From: Rhizophagus irregularis
Taxonomy: Eukaryota; Glomeromycota; Glomeromycetes; Glomerales; Glomeraceae
Reading direction: 5' to 3'
NCBI RefSeq assembly: GCF_026210795.1
Contig: NC_089435.1
Coordinates: 3,038,001 to 3,102,000, forward strand
DNA length: 64,000 nucleotides
Shown here: positions 54,638 to 64,000 of the stretch, piece after piece
Numbering within the stretch: position 1 is the first letter of the stretch
How the letters are laid out: the number at the start of each line of letters is the position of its first letter
The notes under the pieces: model-generated
What the model saw: only the letters and a program-made list of their open reading frames with translations
The model's database searches: none
Told to the model about the DNA's origin: nothing
Program-made: the position numbers and the translations under genes

Positions 54638-56371
54638 CTTGGTTTACTGGGGTATAGTACGGAGGGTATTAATCTGTCTTTAGTTAGATAATTTTCTTAG
54701 ATATGTTGCAAATATCATAAGGTTTTTTTTAGCGATCTTGCTTTTCCTTCCCGAATTTGTAATATAAGTAGTTGTATAGATTTATTTTTTTTCTTTAATT
54801 TATTGGTTGCAGCGGTAGTTCAAGGGGGATGAGTTTTAGGATGATCAAGTAAATTAAGAATTTTAAAAATTCCTTTTTCAAGATAATTCTAATAAATGAA
54901 TCTCATTCATCATCAAGAAACACGTTATTGTAAAATTTTCTTTAAAGTGCAACAAATAAAATATTTATGATCAATTAATTTTATTTAAAATTTATGGATT
55001 TGGTAAAGTATGATAGGCGAATATTTAAATTTAACGAAAAACTTACTAGTATTTAAGAATCATGATTCAGATATTCAAATTTTTAAAGTGCATCTTTGAT
55101 ATAATTTTTTAAGATCAAAATGCTCAAAAGTCATGCACCATTACACCACATGAACGGTTGTTGTTTAAAAGTGGAATGGTTTATATTAAAAAAGGGAAGG
55201 CTAAAATTTAGATCGTTAAATTGATACTAAATTGAGGTAAGGGTGCGCCACTTGACCCAAAGTTTATAAGTACAATTTCACAGACGTGTTCGGTAACAAG
55301 TGAAAAAAAATCTTTCACCACTAAAAAATAAGGGCGTGAGTGGCGTGACATAAGGTGACAAATTATTAAGTCATGTGGATTTTTATAACTATTTTTACGA
55401 AGTAATACGAAAACTGAAAACCAAAACGCTACAGGGGCGATGTCATCTTTGGTGGTAAAAAGTAAAAACCAGCCCCTATATATTATTATTATATCTTCTA
55501 TAACGAACAGTCATGTGACTATATACTAATCCAGGCCAAATTTATAGTGCCGGCCAGGATTATCTAATTTTTTCGAAAATTTTATGTCAAACGAATTATA
55601 ATTCTGGCAAGACTACAAGTTTGGCCTAAATTATCCAGAAGTTCGGTATATTATATAACGAATTCACTATATACCGAACTAAACCTCAGGGTTCGCTATA
55701 TCCGGTGGCAACTGTATACAGTGTTTTTTTGTTTTAATTTTATAATAATAAGTAAAAAAAGCCCCTTTCGGCTAGAAGTGGGATTCTATAAGAATAATTA
55801 GAAAAATAAATTAACATTTTTAAACAAATTTTCTGATTTTGACCAAAATTATGATGACTTAACTAGGATGTGAAGTTTTTATCTCGTAATTACTAATTAC
55901 ATGACAAGAGAATCATAATTCTCGGTTTATTAACAAAATTGAAATTATAAATACAGTATTACAAGAATTGTGAATAATATTATTAAACTAAAAATTCTAT
56001 TAATATTGTACTGTATAAAGACGAATCTACGATATTATGCGTATTAAAGATTTATCGTTAAAATAAAATTATGTAATTAAGAATCTCCCATCTTACCAAC
56101 ATATTACAAAGCTTGATTGCCCGAAACAGGAAAAAATACTTCGATGTATCTGAAAAAAATTTTTTTACTTTTGTCTTATGATCGTAAAAATATAAAAAGT
56201 CATTTATGTAATTAGTAAGCGTTAAATTTCAAATTGTATTTATTTATTTAGAATAGGAATATAATTTATCAGATATTGTTATTACTTGCACTGTTTCCAT
56301 TGCTTATGCTGTTATTAACTTACAATTTAATACTTACACATTTAATATGTACTAGTTATAACCATTCATTG
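54638..56371. other. Gene-free AT-rich spacer
   Basis: No gene found. At 55630-55700, TTCGGTATA..TATACCGAA forms a hairpin, followed by CTATATCCGGTGGCAACTG, which resembles the ends of mariner-like MITEs, but no matching partner was located. Confidence 0.45.
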
Positions 56372-58591
56372 TCACAAACATTTAGCGATCGAGTTCATAA
56401 CTGGAAAAATTTTTTCTGTTAAATGAAATGCATCTTTTTTCCATTTAATTTCATCATCCTTAAATTTGCCTAATATAGGTTCCGCTAACTTTTTCAACAA
56501 TATATCAAACCATTTTCTGGCTTCTTCCATCTGCTTGAGATCAATATATAATAATACGATATCAAAGATGATACAATCAACGATTTGCAGATGAACATTT
56601 TTATATATATTGTATACCTCTTTCAGGATAGAAAGAGCCTCTGCTAAGTTTCCATTTTTGCGATGAGCAAATGCTAGAATTTTACTAAGTTCTAATGTAT
56701 CAAATTCTAGATCTGGTTGTTCTTTTCTAAGATTATGTAATTCGGAAACTATCTTTTCTGATCTTTTAATGAGAGAAGGATTAGCGACATTCAATATTCT
56801 AGGTTTAATTAATTTTTCAAAAGTATTAAGAAGTCGAATTCTTCTATCATTAACCTCTGGTGATTCAGAATCATCCAACTTACAAAGTCGACAATGACAA
56901 TCTATTCCAACTGATTTAAGATACCTTAATCGTATCTCTTCGCTGCTGTCAGCACTTCTGTAACTAATAATTAGCTCCTCTCCTTTTGAAATAGGTCTTA
57001 GAGATCGAATAAACATTAAATCCCCAATAAAAAATTGTGCTACATTTTTATCAATACATGAATGATTAAAATAAGATGGCAAAATCCATAATCCCAAACC
57101 ACTCAACTCAACATTTTCAATGATAATTTTATTATCCAACGCAAAAGAATTATATTTGACAATACTTCCAATTAAATCAACATTCACTAGATGCTCGTTA
57201 ATTTTATCAGTTTTGTTTAAATTTAAGCCATTGTAAAGTTGGTACACTTCCTGACAATGATAAGGTTCTGTCAGAAGTTTCTGTGTAATACGAGTTATTA
57301 ATTCTTCATTACACAAAGATGATGCAATACATGTAGTCTGATTATTTTGAATATTACTTTTCATAAAACGTCCAAGGACTTCATGACTATATACTACACT
57401 AAATGCCTTCGAGACCATCAACAAAGTATTTTCAGGAATATCACATTTTGCAATCCATCCCCTTCCTTTTCCTTCTACAGGACGAATCTCAATATCTTCA
57501 AATAAGAAATCAGCATGATCTAATCTTGGACCTTTTCTAATTTTAGCACTTTCACAAAACTCATTGATAATATGTGTATAATCATATTGTCCATTCTTGT
57601 TTTCAGAAGCTAAGATTTTCACATGTTTTAACAACTGTTCCGTACTCTGTCTAATTGGAGCAATCCTATGATCTGTAATGATTTTCATTCTTTGATGTAA
57701 ATCTTGAAGTGTAGTAATGGATTCTTGATAACGCTTAAGGTCACAAAGAGCTTTACCCCTGTGAAAAGCTGCTTTCAGATGACCAGGTTCATATTTAAGA
57801 ACTATATCTACATCATCGAGAGCATTGCGAAATTGAGACAATCGCAGAAATGCTTCTGCTCGGTCAGCGTACAATGTGACATTTTGTGGTTCCAGTTTGA
57901 TACCATTTGAATACTCATCAACAGCCGCAGTGTAATCGTTTGAAACAAAATCATCATCCCCATAACAGTAGAAATCATCAGCAGTTTTCTCTTTAATTTC
58001 CTTATCATTCAATAGATCTGTAGACCATTTTAAATCGTCAAATAGCTTATCATTATGATCGTAAATGACAACATCTTCAGGATTATTCGAATAAATTATG
58101 GTGTTATTATCAGCAGCAACTTTATAAGATAGATTTTTGATGATAAGTTGAGTACCTATGGGCAGAAATGACTTGTCGATAGATAAACAATCAATTTGAT
58201 TTTCTTTATCTTTGAGTAGACTTGTCCAATTGTACAATGCAAGTCGTTCTACATTACCCTCTGGATCTTCTACAAGGGTTAAAAGAGCGTTCATTTTTGT
58301 GAATCTGGTTATCACTCGACACAACAAAAATTTTTCGATGGGTAGCATACGATCGATTTGTAAATTTGCTATGGATACCCGAAGTTGTTGATTTAAATTT
58401 AAATCAGGTTGACTGCAGGTGTTATGAATAACATATTCATTTTTATCACCAAAATATTCTAGTTTTTTGTGTTCTTCAATTAATCGTTCCCTGCTTTTCT
58501 TTTTCGAAATATTACCAGTAGTTATACGTAAAACAGCATTTTGGAATATTTCTTCTGATAGTACTGCAGTATTTAAAAATTGAAATTTCAT
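56372..58591 (-). CDS. TPR-SET protein (SMYD/SET5-like lysine methyltransferase)
   Basis: 739 residues, single uninterrupted frame. Residues about 205-300 hold TPR units (YTAAVDEYSNGIKLEPQN; FHRGKALCDLKRYQESI). The SET domain spans about 366-545: GKGRGWIAKCDIPENTLL at the start, the NHSC motif at 509-512, then GEELIISY (537-544). CHCRLC (565-570) is a post-SET-like zinc-binding cluster. A helical region follows. SET enzymes transfer methyl from S-adenosylmethionine to lysine; NHSC and the ELxxSY motif form the cofactor and active site and are intact. SMYD proteins have a MYND finger inside SET; here the insert (about 395-480) lacks the full MYND Cys pattern. The substrate is unknown; histone and non-histone targets are both possible. 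The start ATG at 58591 is the first in frame. Confidence 0.85.
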   Translation of the reverse strand: MKFQFLNTAVLSEEIFQNAVLRITTGNISKKKSRERLIEEHKKLEYFGDKNEYVIHNTCSQPDLNLNQQLRVSIANLQIDRMLPIEKFLLCRVITRFTKMNALLTLVEDPEGNVERLALYNWTSLLKDKENQIDCLSIDKSFLPIGTQLIIKNLSYKVAADNNTIIYSNNPEDVVIYDHNDKLFDDLKWSTDLLNDKEIKEKTADDFYCYGDDDFVSNDYTAAVDEYSNGIKLEPQNVTLYADRAEAFLRLSQFRNALDDVDIVLKYEPGHLKAAFHRGKALCDLKRYQESITTLQDLHQRMKIITDHRIAPIRQSTEQLLKHVKILASENKNGQYDYTHIINEFCESAKIRKGPRLDHADFLFEDIEIRPVEGKGRGWIAKCDIPENTLLMVSKAFSVVYSHEVLGRFMKSNIQNNQTTCIASSLCNEELITRITQKLLTEPYHCQEVYQLYNGLNLNKTDKINEHLVNVDLIGSIVKYNSFALDNKIIIENVELSGLGLWILPSYFNHSCIDKNVAQFFIGDLMFIRSLRPISKGEELIISYRSADSSEEIRLRYLKSVGIDCHCRLCKLDDSESPEVNDRRIRLLNTFEKLIKPRILNVANPSLIKRSEKIVSELHNLRKEQPDLEFDTLELSKILAFAHRKNGNLAEALSILKEVYNIYKNVHLQIVDCIIFDIVLLYIDLKQMEEARKWFDILLKKLAEPILGKFKDDEIKWKKDAFHLTEKIFPVMNSIAKCL

Positions 58592-59393
58592 GTTCGTTAT
58601 TTTACGACTAAGAGCAATTTATTTTAATTTCATATTTAACTCTTTTATATCTTTGTTAACTAGTAATTTAATATAACTATCCGGATAATTACTATTTAAG
58701 GTTGTTAATATAACAATCTAAAATTCTAGTCAGAATTAAATGTTCATGAGTCATTGAGAGTAATCCGTATAATTATTGGATAAAAGTAAAGGAATTTATA
58801 TTACTTTAAATGAATTGACCGAAATGACTATGAATTAGATTATTTCTTTAAATGGTCAAGGTAATTTCCGAACCCCATTTGCTTTATTATACTATCATTG
58901 ACCATGAATAAAATATTTGTAACCAGCTGAATCGCATCCTTCCTTGCGAAAATAAAATTCAAGTCACTACCGAGTAATAGGTCAGTTATTGCAAGCCTTC
59001 TTTCTCATAAAAAAAAAAATCCAATTGTTTTTAATTAGAAACTTATATAGATTAACTGTTTTTAGAACATTCAGAATATGCGACTTACCGCTCAAAAACA
59101 TCCCCTTTGCTGGAATAAATAAGATAACCGTGAATTTATACTGCATTTTATTTTAGAAAGAAACGATCTTTCATCGAAAGAAATAAATGAGAGTTGGTAT
59201 AGAGAGCTGGACAGCTGGTATAGAGAGTTGATTATGACAATATGATTTCAAAGTTCAATATTTTAGTATAGAGATGGAAAAAATCAAGCGAAAACAATTA
59301 ACTTACATTAATTGTTCATAGGTATTGCTGCATTTGAATATATTAATTGTTATAGTGTATAAATATAAAAGAGCTTTATTATTAAAAAAATTA
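58592..59393. other. Spacer, probable promoter region of the SET gene, no further feature
   Basis: AT-rich. Includes ATCCGGATAAT at about 58679 and no open frame of note. Confidence 0.45.
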
Positions 59394-62300
59394 TTACATA
59401 ATATATTTTGAATACTCTAAATAACTTGTCCGCTTTTCAAAAATATTCTCAGTTATGTGAGTAACTGTTTCTTCACCTAGTTCATGTCCAACGTGCTTCC
59501 ATGAAAACTGTCTAGCTTCACCACGGATAAATACTTCCGTATTATATGCAGTAAATTTATCTTCTTTATTGGGAATAATTGCATATGCCAATACAAAAAA
59601 TCTAACAAACCCATATGGGAAATTTTCTCCGTTCTCTTCATCATATTCTTCTTCCTCTTCTTTATCCTCTTCCTCCTCTTTATTGTCCTCTTGATCCTCT
59701 TTTTTATCCTCTTGAACCTCCTTTTTGTTCTCTTGATCCTTCTTTTTATCCTTTTGAACGTCCTCTTGAACCTCCTTTTTGTCCTCTTTATCCTCATTTT
59801 TATCCTCTTTATAATCTTTATTATCCTCTTTATCCTCTTTTTTTTCCTCATCTTTTTCATCTTCATCCTTTTTTTCATCCATATCCTCTTCATCATCTTC
59901 ATTCTCATCTTTCTTATCTTCATCATCATCACCACTCATCTCTATTTCTTCGTGTTCTTTGTGTGCTTTGGTTTTGGCAGAAGTATCAACGACTAAATGA
60001 TTAATAATTTCCAAATCAATTCTTTTCCCAGACCTATGTAAGAGGTTGAAATATTAAATTAGCGCTTTTAATTTTACGTACTTTTTAAAAGGATCAATAT
60101 CAATTATACATTTTTTAAACTTAAATGTTCAAACATACCAAGATGTTACGACCACATCAAGAATTGAACCACCATGGAGAGCATAATCGATAAAAGTTAC
60201 AATGATAGTTCCTGGAGTTAATTCTTCTTTAAAATAGATTGGAGGAATTGGATAGGTAGCTTTTTCTTTTGGTAATCTAATAAGTCTTGATTGTGCACTA
60301 AGTACTTTGATATCTCTGTTATCTTTACCAAAGTATCCAACGTTCTTCGGTTTACCGATTATTTGCCAAACGACATCGAAATCACTATATGTACGTTATT
60401 GAATAAATGAATTGACAATAGTTAATAATTAATAACTATATTTCGAACAACTAAATTATTTATACTTTTTTAAAGCTTACGTTTTGATTTCTTCACTATC
60501 TTCATCGTCTTCCAAAAATATCGAAAATCCAGAACGGCTCATATACTTAAATTTTGCACGTAAATTTTTTAATTTTTCGTCATTCACAACAACAGATCCT
60601 GCAACTAAATAATCATCACTCTTCAGTTCCTCTTCAAATTGAACATCATAGCAGTAAGTTTTATTGGTATTAAATTTTGTAAACCCTTTCATTAAAATCT
60701 TATCTGTTGATAAGTCTTGAATTCGACTCTTAATATCATCATCAAGAATATCATATAATGGAATTAATTTTTGTTTGTCTGACAACGACCATTGATTTGG
60801 TCCCTCATCATACGATAAGTCCCTAGAAAAACTGACCTCTGTACGAATCAAATGACCATATTCCGAAAAGACCTTAATCAAAGATTCATAAGGTTTTGCG
60901 TTATCTAAAGCATCATTAATATCTTTTATCAAATTTTTGGATGGTTTGCTTATTTGCTTTTCCCATACAATTTTCTCATGAAAAATCTTGCATTGATTAA
61001 CAAAGGTATTACGTAGATATAAATCATATATTCTACTTTTTGATAGCTTTAAAAATGGAATTTGAGATTGAGTTTCTTTCAAAGTAGTTTCGCAAATGTA
61101 ATCAATATAATCTTTGGAATTTAATAAAATGGAAACTTTTAGCTCTGTACTATCTATATTATCCCCAATTCAATTAGTGGTACGGATAAAAATTCCAAAG
61201 CGGGCTTTTTTCCAGTTTCAAGTTTAAAGTGAGTCACTACCTTGGCATATTCCAATTTATATTCTTTAATCCAGAATGGTAAATTCAGGTGTATATTACC
61301 ATGTGTCCAACTTTTCATGGTGATTTCTTTATGAAATTTTGTGATTCCTGGAATTAAACGAATATCAAAGTAGTTGTAAGGGTTCTCTATTTGATTAGCA
61401 GGGATCACTTTTTCATATGCAATAATAGCAGTATGTTCATTCTTGAATATTTGAGTCAGATAAGTGATCTAGAGTACAAGTTTAAAACGGTTTATTATGT
61501 TACTTTGCATAAAAAATAAAAAAATATACAGAAACTCTCAAACATACATACCAAATCCTTCATATCATGTATAGGGTTGCCATCTAAATCTTCGACGTTT
61601 TTTACGATCGCTGAATTGAATAAACTTCTGCCTGAACAACTAGCTTCTTTAATGGCCCATACTATTTGTGCCTTCAGCTTATCAAGGTCTAAATTTTTAA
61701 CGTCTCTAATGATCAAAGATCCTCCAACTAGTGCTTCTCTTGTAAGAAATTCAGACTGGTCTTTGTCTTCAGAATGCTTGACAAAAAATTCACCAAAATA
61801 AGAAACTTTAAAAATTGGAATAATAAGTTTGATGTCTGACATTGCAACATGAGATAGGCGACCTCCGATTTGTTTCAACTTCAACAAATCACTACCACAA
61901 CAAATTGAAAATTTTTGTTCAAATAAGTCCCACGAATTTAATAAATTATCTTTAATTAACTCATCTTGAATTAACTCATATACAAATTGATCGTTATATC
62001 TTTTTACTTTCAATTGCCCCCCTTCAATAATTGGTCTGAAAGGAATAAGGTTTCTATCAATATAAAAGAGACCATAATTCAATTTTAGGAGCCGCAGACA
62101 TTCTATTTCATCTTTGTGCAATGAAAAATCCATTTGAGCTATTTGATCTTTAATATCATTAATGAAATGTGTTGGTAGAGAAGTAGCAGTATTAAAAGCA
62201 TCATCAGGATCACAATACTTAATTGTATTTTCTATTATAATTTTTAATATTGCAATAATTTTACTAATTTTTTCATCATGGTATCCTGATAAACGTGATA

Positions 62301-62541
62301 AACGCAAAAGTAACGTATGAATAGAAAATAATAAATTTAGCCCACATCTATTTTCATTAATAATTTTACGAAGTTGATTAAAAATAATGGGGTGATTAGC
62401 GAAAATTTCATTACAATCAAAAAGTAAAAAATAAATCTCTTTCTCCAATCTGAAAATATCTATTAATGCACCATATTCTTTGTGTTTGTTTCTAATAATG
62501 ATGGATGATGGATTATAAGTTTGAAGTTGAATTAAACTCAT
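59394..62541 (-). CDS. Large lineage-type protein of unknown function with acidic region, one frame break
   Basis: Exons 62541-61552, 61468-60481, 60384-60139 and 60033-59394; the junctions keep the phase, giving about 950 residues. Exon 2 needs a one-base correction in a G4 run at 61163-61166 (VPLIELG to DNIDSTELKV). Two similar beta-rich blocks occur: REALVGGSLIIRD in exon 1 and DYLVAGSVVVNDEKL in exon 2, suggesting an internal duplication. Exon 4 has about 110 residues of Lys/Glu/Asp repeats (KEDKEDKKEVQEDKK) followed by a folded-looking end (YGFVRFFVLAYAIIPNKED). No catalytic motif recognised. It resembles proteins expanded in Rhizophagus that lack assigned functions. The acidic block suggests a flexible linker. 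Confidence 0.65.
59625..59935 (-). repeat. Purine-rich GAAGAGGA/AAAGAGGA tract coding for the acidic block
   Basis: About 300 bp on the minus strand are almost pure purine, mainly AAAGAGGAT/AAGGAGGTT-like units of 12-18 bp. Open frames on all strands here (for example at 59477-59935 and 59615-60004) are by-products of the composition. Confidence 0.85.
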
Positions 62542-64000
62542 TCTTCATTGAGCAATAAACTCGTGAGTAAATTACAAGAAAAAAAATTAATTATAATATA
62601 TATTTTTATTTATTTTTATATACTCCTTAAATCAATAAATCAGCTCAATATTTATTAAACAAGAATCTAATGATATCACAATATTAAATCCAGGTAATTA
62701 TAACTATTGATTACTTGATGTGATTAATAACGAAAAACTCCTACGCAACACGAAAAAAACGAAACGACATAAATAGATGATTTCACGTGCGATTGCACAA
62801 TATTTGTTCATTAATTTCTAAGTAGGACAATAAGTTTTGGTACGACGTGAGGCAAGAGGTTGTCTAAAAAAAACCATTTATATAAATACTAAACTGAACC
62901 AAATTAAAATTTATATTTCATTATTTTGTATTGAAATTCAAGCATGATTTAAATTGATTATCAATGTTAATTTTTATTATTATCAGTTAAATATGTAATA
63001 CAGTATCTACTGTACATCTCGCCCTTTTTGAACTATTATTACTAATATTGATAGGTTATTTATAGGCTTTTATATCTATCTCATTAATAAATACTAATTA
63101 TTATTAGGAACCGTGGGATAAAAATACAAACATACTTAAGCTCCTTTAATATCATTACTTTATATCATTAATTCATTATATAAAGTTATGGCAAATAAGA
63201 GCGACTTAAAGAGTTTGCCTTGATTGAAATTGTTTGGGTACGATGTGAAATTTCAGGAACGTAAAATAGATCCAAACTTTAAAATCGAACACTGGTAATT
63301 AATGTTTATTTTGTAAATGAATTTATTATATGTCAAATTCTTAAATTTACTAACTTAAAAGTTCTTGTTAATTAATTATTATAGCTTAATTCAACTTACA
63401 TCGGACCCATAGCTGGATTAAAAGTTAAAAAAGATTCCCTTTTTAATTTTAAAAAATTCGCAAGTTCCAGGCATATTATCAAATATGAAAACCCTCTATA
63501 GGTAATAAAAACATAAAATTTTATAGTCTATTTATAGATGAAAGGCAGTTGGGGTTTGCAACCCATAATTCAAAATCTATGGTTTTTAGGTGTATATATG
63601 GAAATAGAAATGTTGGGGAAAAAGTACAAATTTCATATTTTCATATAAGCCCTAAATCAAGCAAATCATATAAATTTTTTGACAAAGCTTGAAGATTTCG
63701 AAGATTGAAAAATATAAACACATTTCGCTTCTTTCCTCCTACTAATTAGTAAGCCTTATTTCAGTTATTTGACATATAGCACTAAACTTATTTCATTTCT
63801 GGTTTATATATATATTTAATTTTCATTTTTAGTTGTATATTAACTGTTGGATTCCTTTTGGTCAGGATTATATTTTATTAGTTTTATTATTTTCGAGTTT
63901 CTTCATACTGCATATTCATCGTTTCGATCGTATTTTTTCGGTTATATTTTATTTTCATTTTCGTTCGTTATATTATCGGCTTCGATTATTTTTTTTCGGG
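62542..64000. other. AT-rich right end of the window, no gene recognised
   Basis: Holds the promoter region of the preceding gene and about 1.4 kb with no open frame of substance. No tRNA-like or terminator-like structure seen. Confidence 0.5.

Noticed and set aside
55630-55740. Mariner-like MITE end (TATACCGAA hairpin)
   Set aside because: Only one plausible end and no matching partner or TA duplication found by eye.
59477-60004. Other long frames across the purine tract
   Set aside because: Composition artefacts: all-Lys/Arg/Met or all-Leu/Pro/Phe proteins overlapping the spliced acidic exon.

Overview
The window looks like nuclear DNA of an arbuscular-mycorrhizal (Glomeromycota) fungus close to Rhizophagus. 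It is very AT-rich. Host genes carry many short introns with GTAAGT-like donors and TAG/CAG acceptors, plus two possible GC-AG introns. The gene content is typical of that lineage: tyrosine-kinase-like kinases with Cys-pair N-termini, a kinase fused to a long Sel1-repeat array, a free Sel1 protein, a WD40-like/ion-channel protein, a TLD-domain relic and a TPR-SET protein. No rRNA, tRNA or CRISPR array was recognised.

Layout. 1-4117 (+): 3' part of a multi-exon ion-transport gene. 5100-5655: decayed TLD gene. 6045-8195: repeat territory with a ~60-bp palindromic minisatellite, a ~166-bp repeat and foldback DNA. 11440-11636: a pogo/Tc1-type MITE. 11857-23865: a 12-kb transposon. 26650-27630: six copies of a ~174-bp tandem repeat. 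29466-32751 (+): kinase gene with a hAT-type MITE at a splice acceptor. 33953-35067 (-): small gene interrupted by a second hAT-type MITE, which itself contains a foldback MITE. 37397-38788 (-): Sel1 protein. 41759-45860 (-): kinase-Sel1 fusion. 46370-46985: kinase pseudogene. 48009-49427 (-): kinase. 49756-54631: a separate ~4.9-kb DNA transposon with a decayed, intron-containing transposase-like gene. 56372-58591 (-): TPR-SET methyltransferase. 59394-62541 (-): large lineage-type gene of unknown function with an acidic tail. The rest is AT-rich spacer.

The highlight is the 11857-23865 element. It has long terminal inverted repeats (353 and 438 bp) that begin AG and end CT, and a perfect 5-bp target duplication (TAAGA). 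It carries a protein-primed-type family B DNA polymerase and a retroviral-type DDE integrase, the hallmark pair of Polintons/Mavericks. I see no DJR capsid, penton, packaging ATPase or adenain-type protease. Between integrase and right end it instead has a retrotransposon-like Gag (coiled coil, capsid-like region, CCHC zinc knuckle) followed in another frame by a retropepsin (DTGS), and possibly a spliced-on C2H2 finger. It also encodes two F-box-like proteins, a two-repeat protein that may be TBP-like, and an acidic orphan. An 18-24 bp AT-rich motif recurs just upstream of four of its genes, including once in each terminal repeat. The inferred picture is a self-replicating transposon that has exchanged its virus-type capsid module for a retroelement Gag-Pro module and carries its own host-interaction and transcription genes.

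Caveat: several single-base frame breaks lie in homopolymer runs in unrelated genes, so some may be assembly errors rather than biology.
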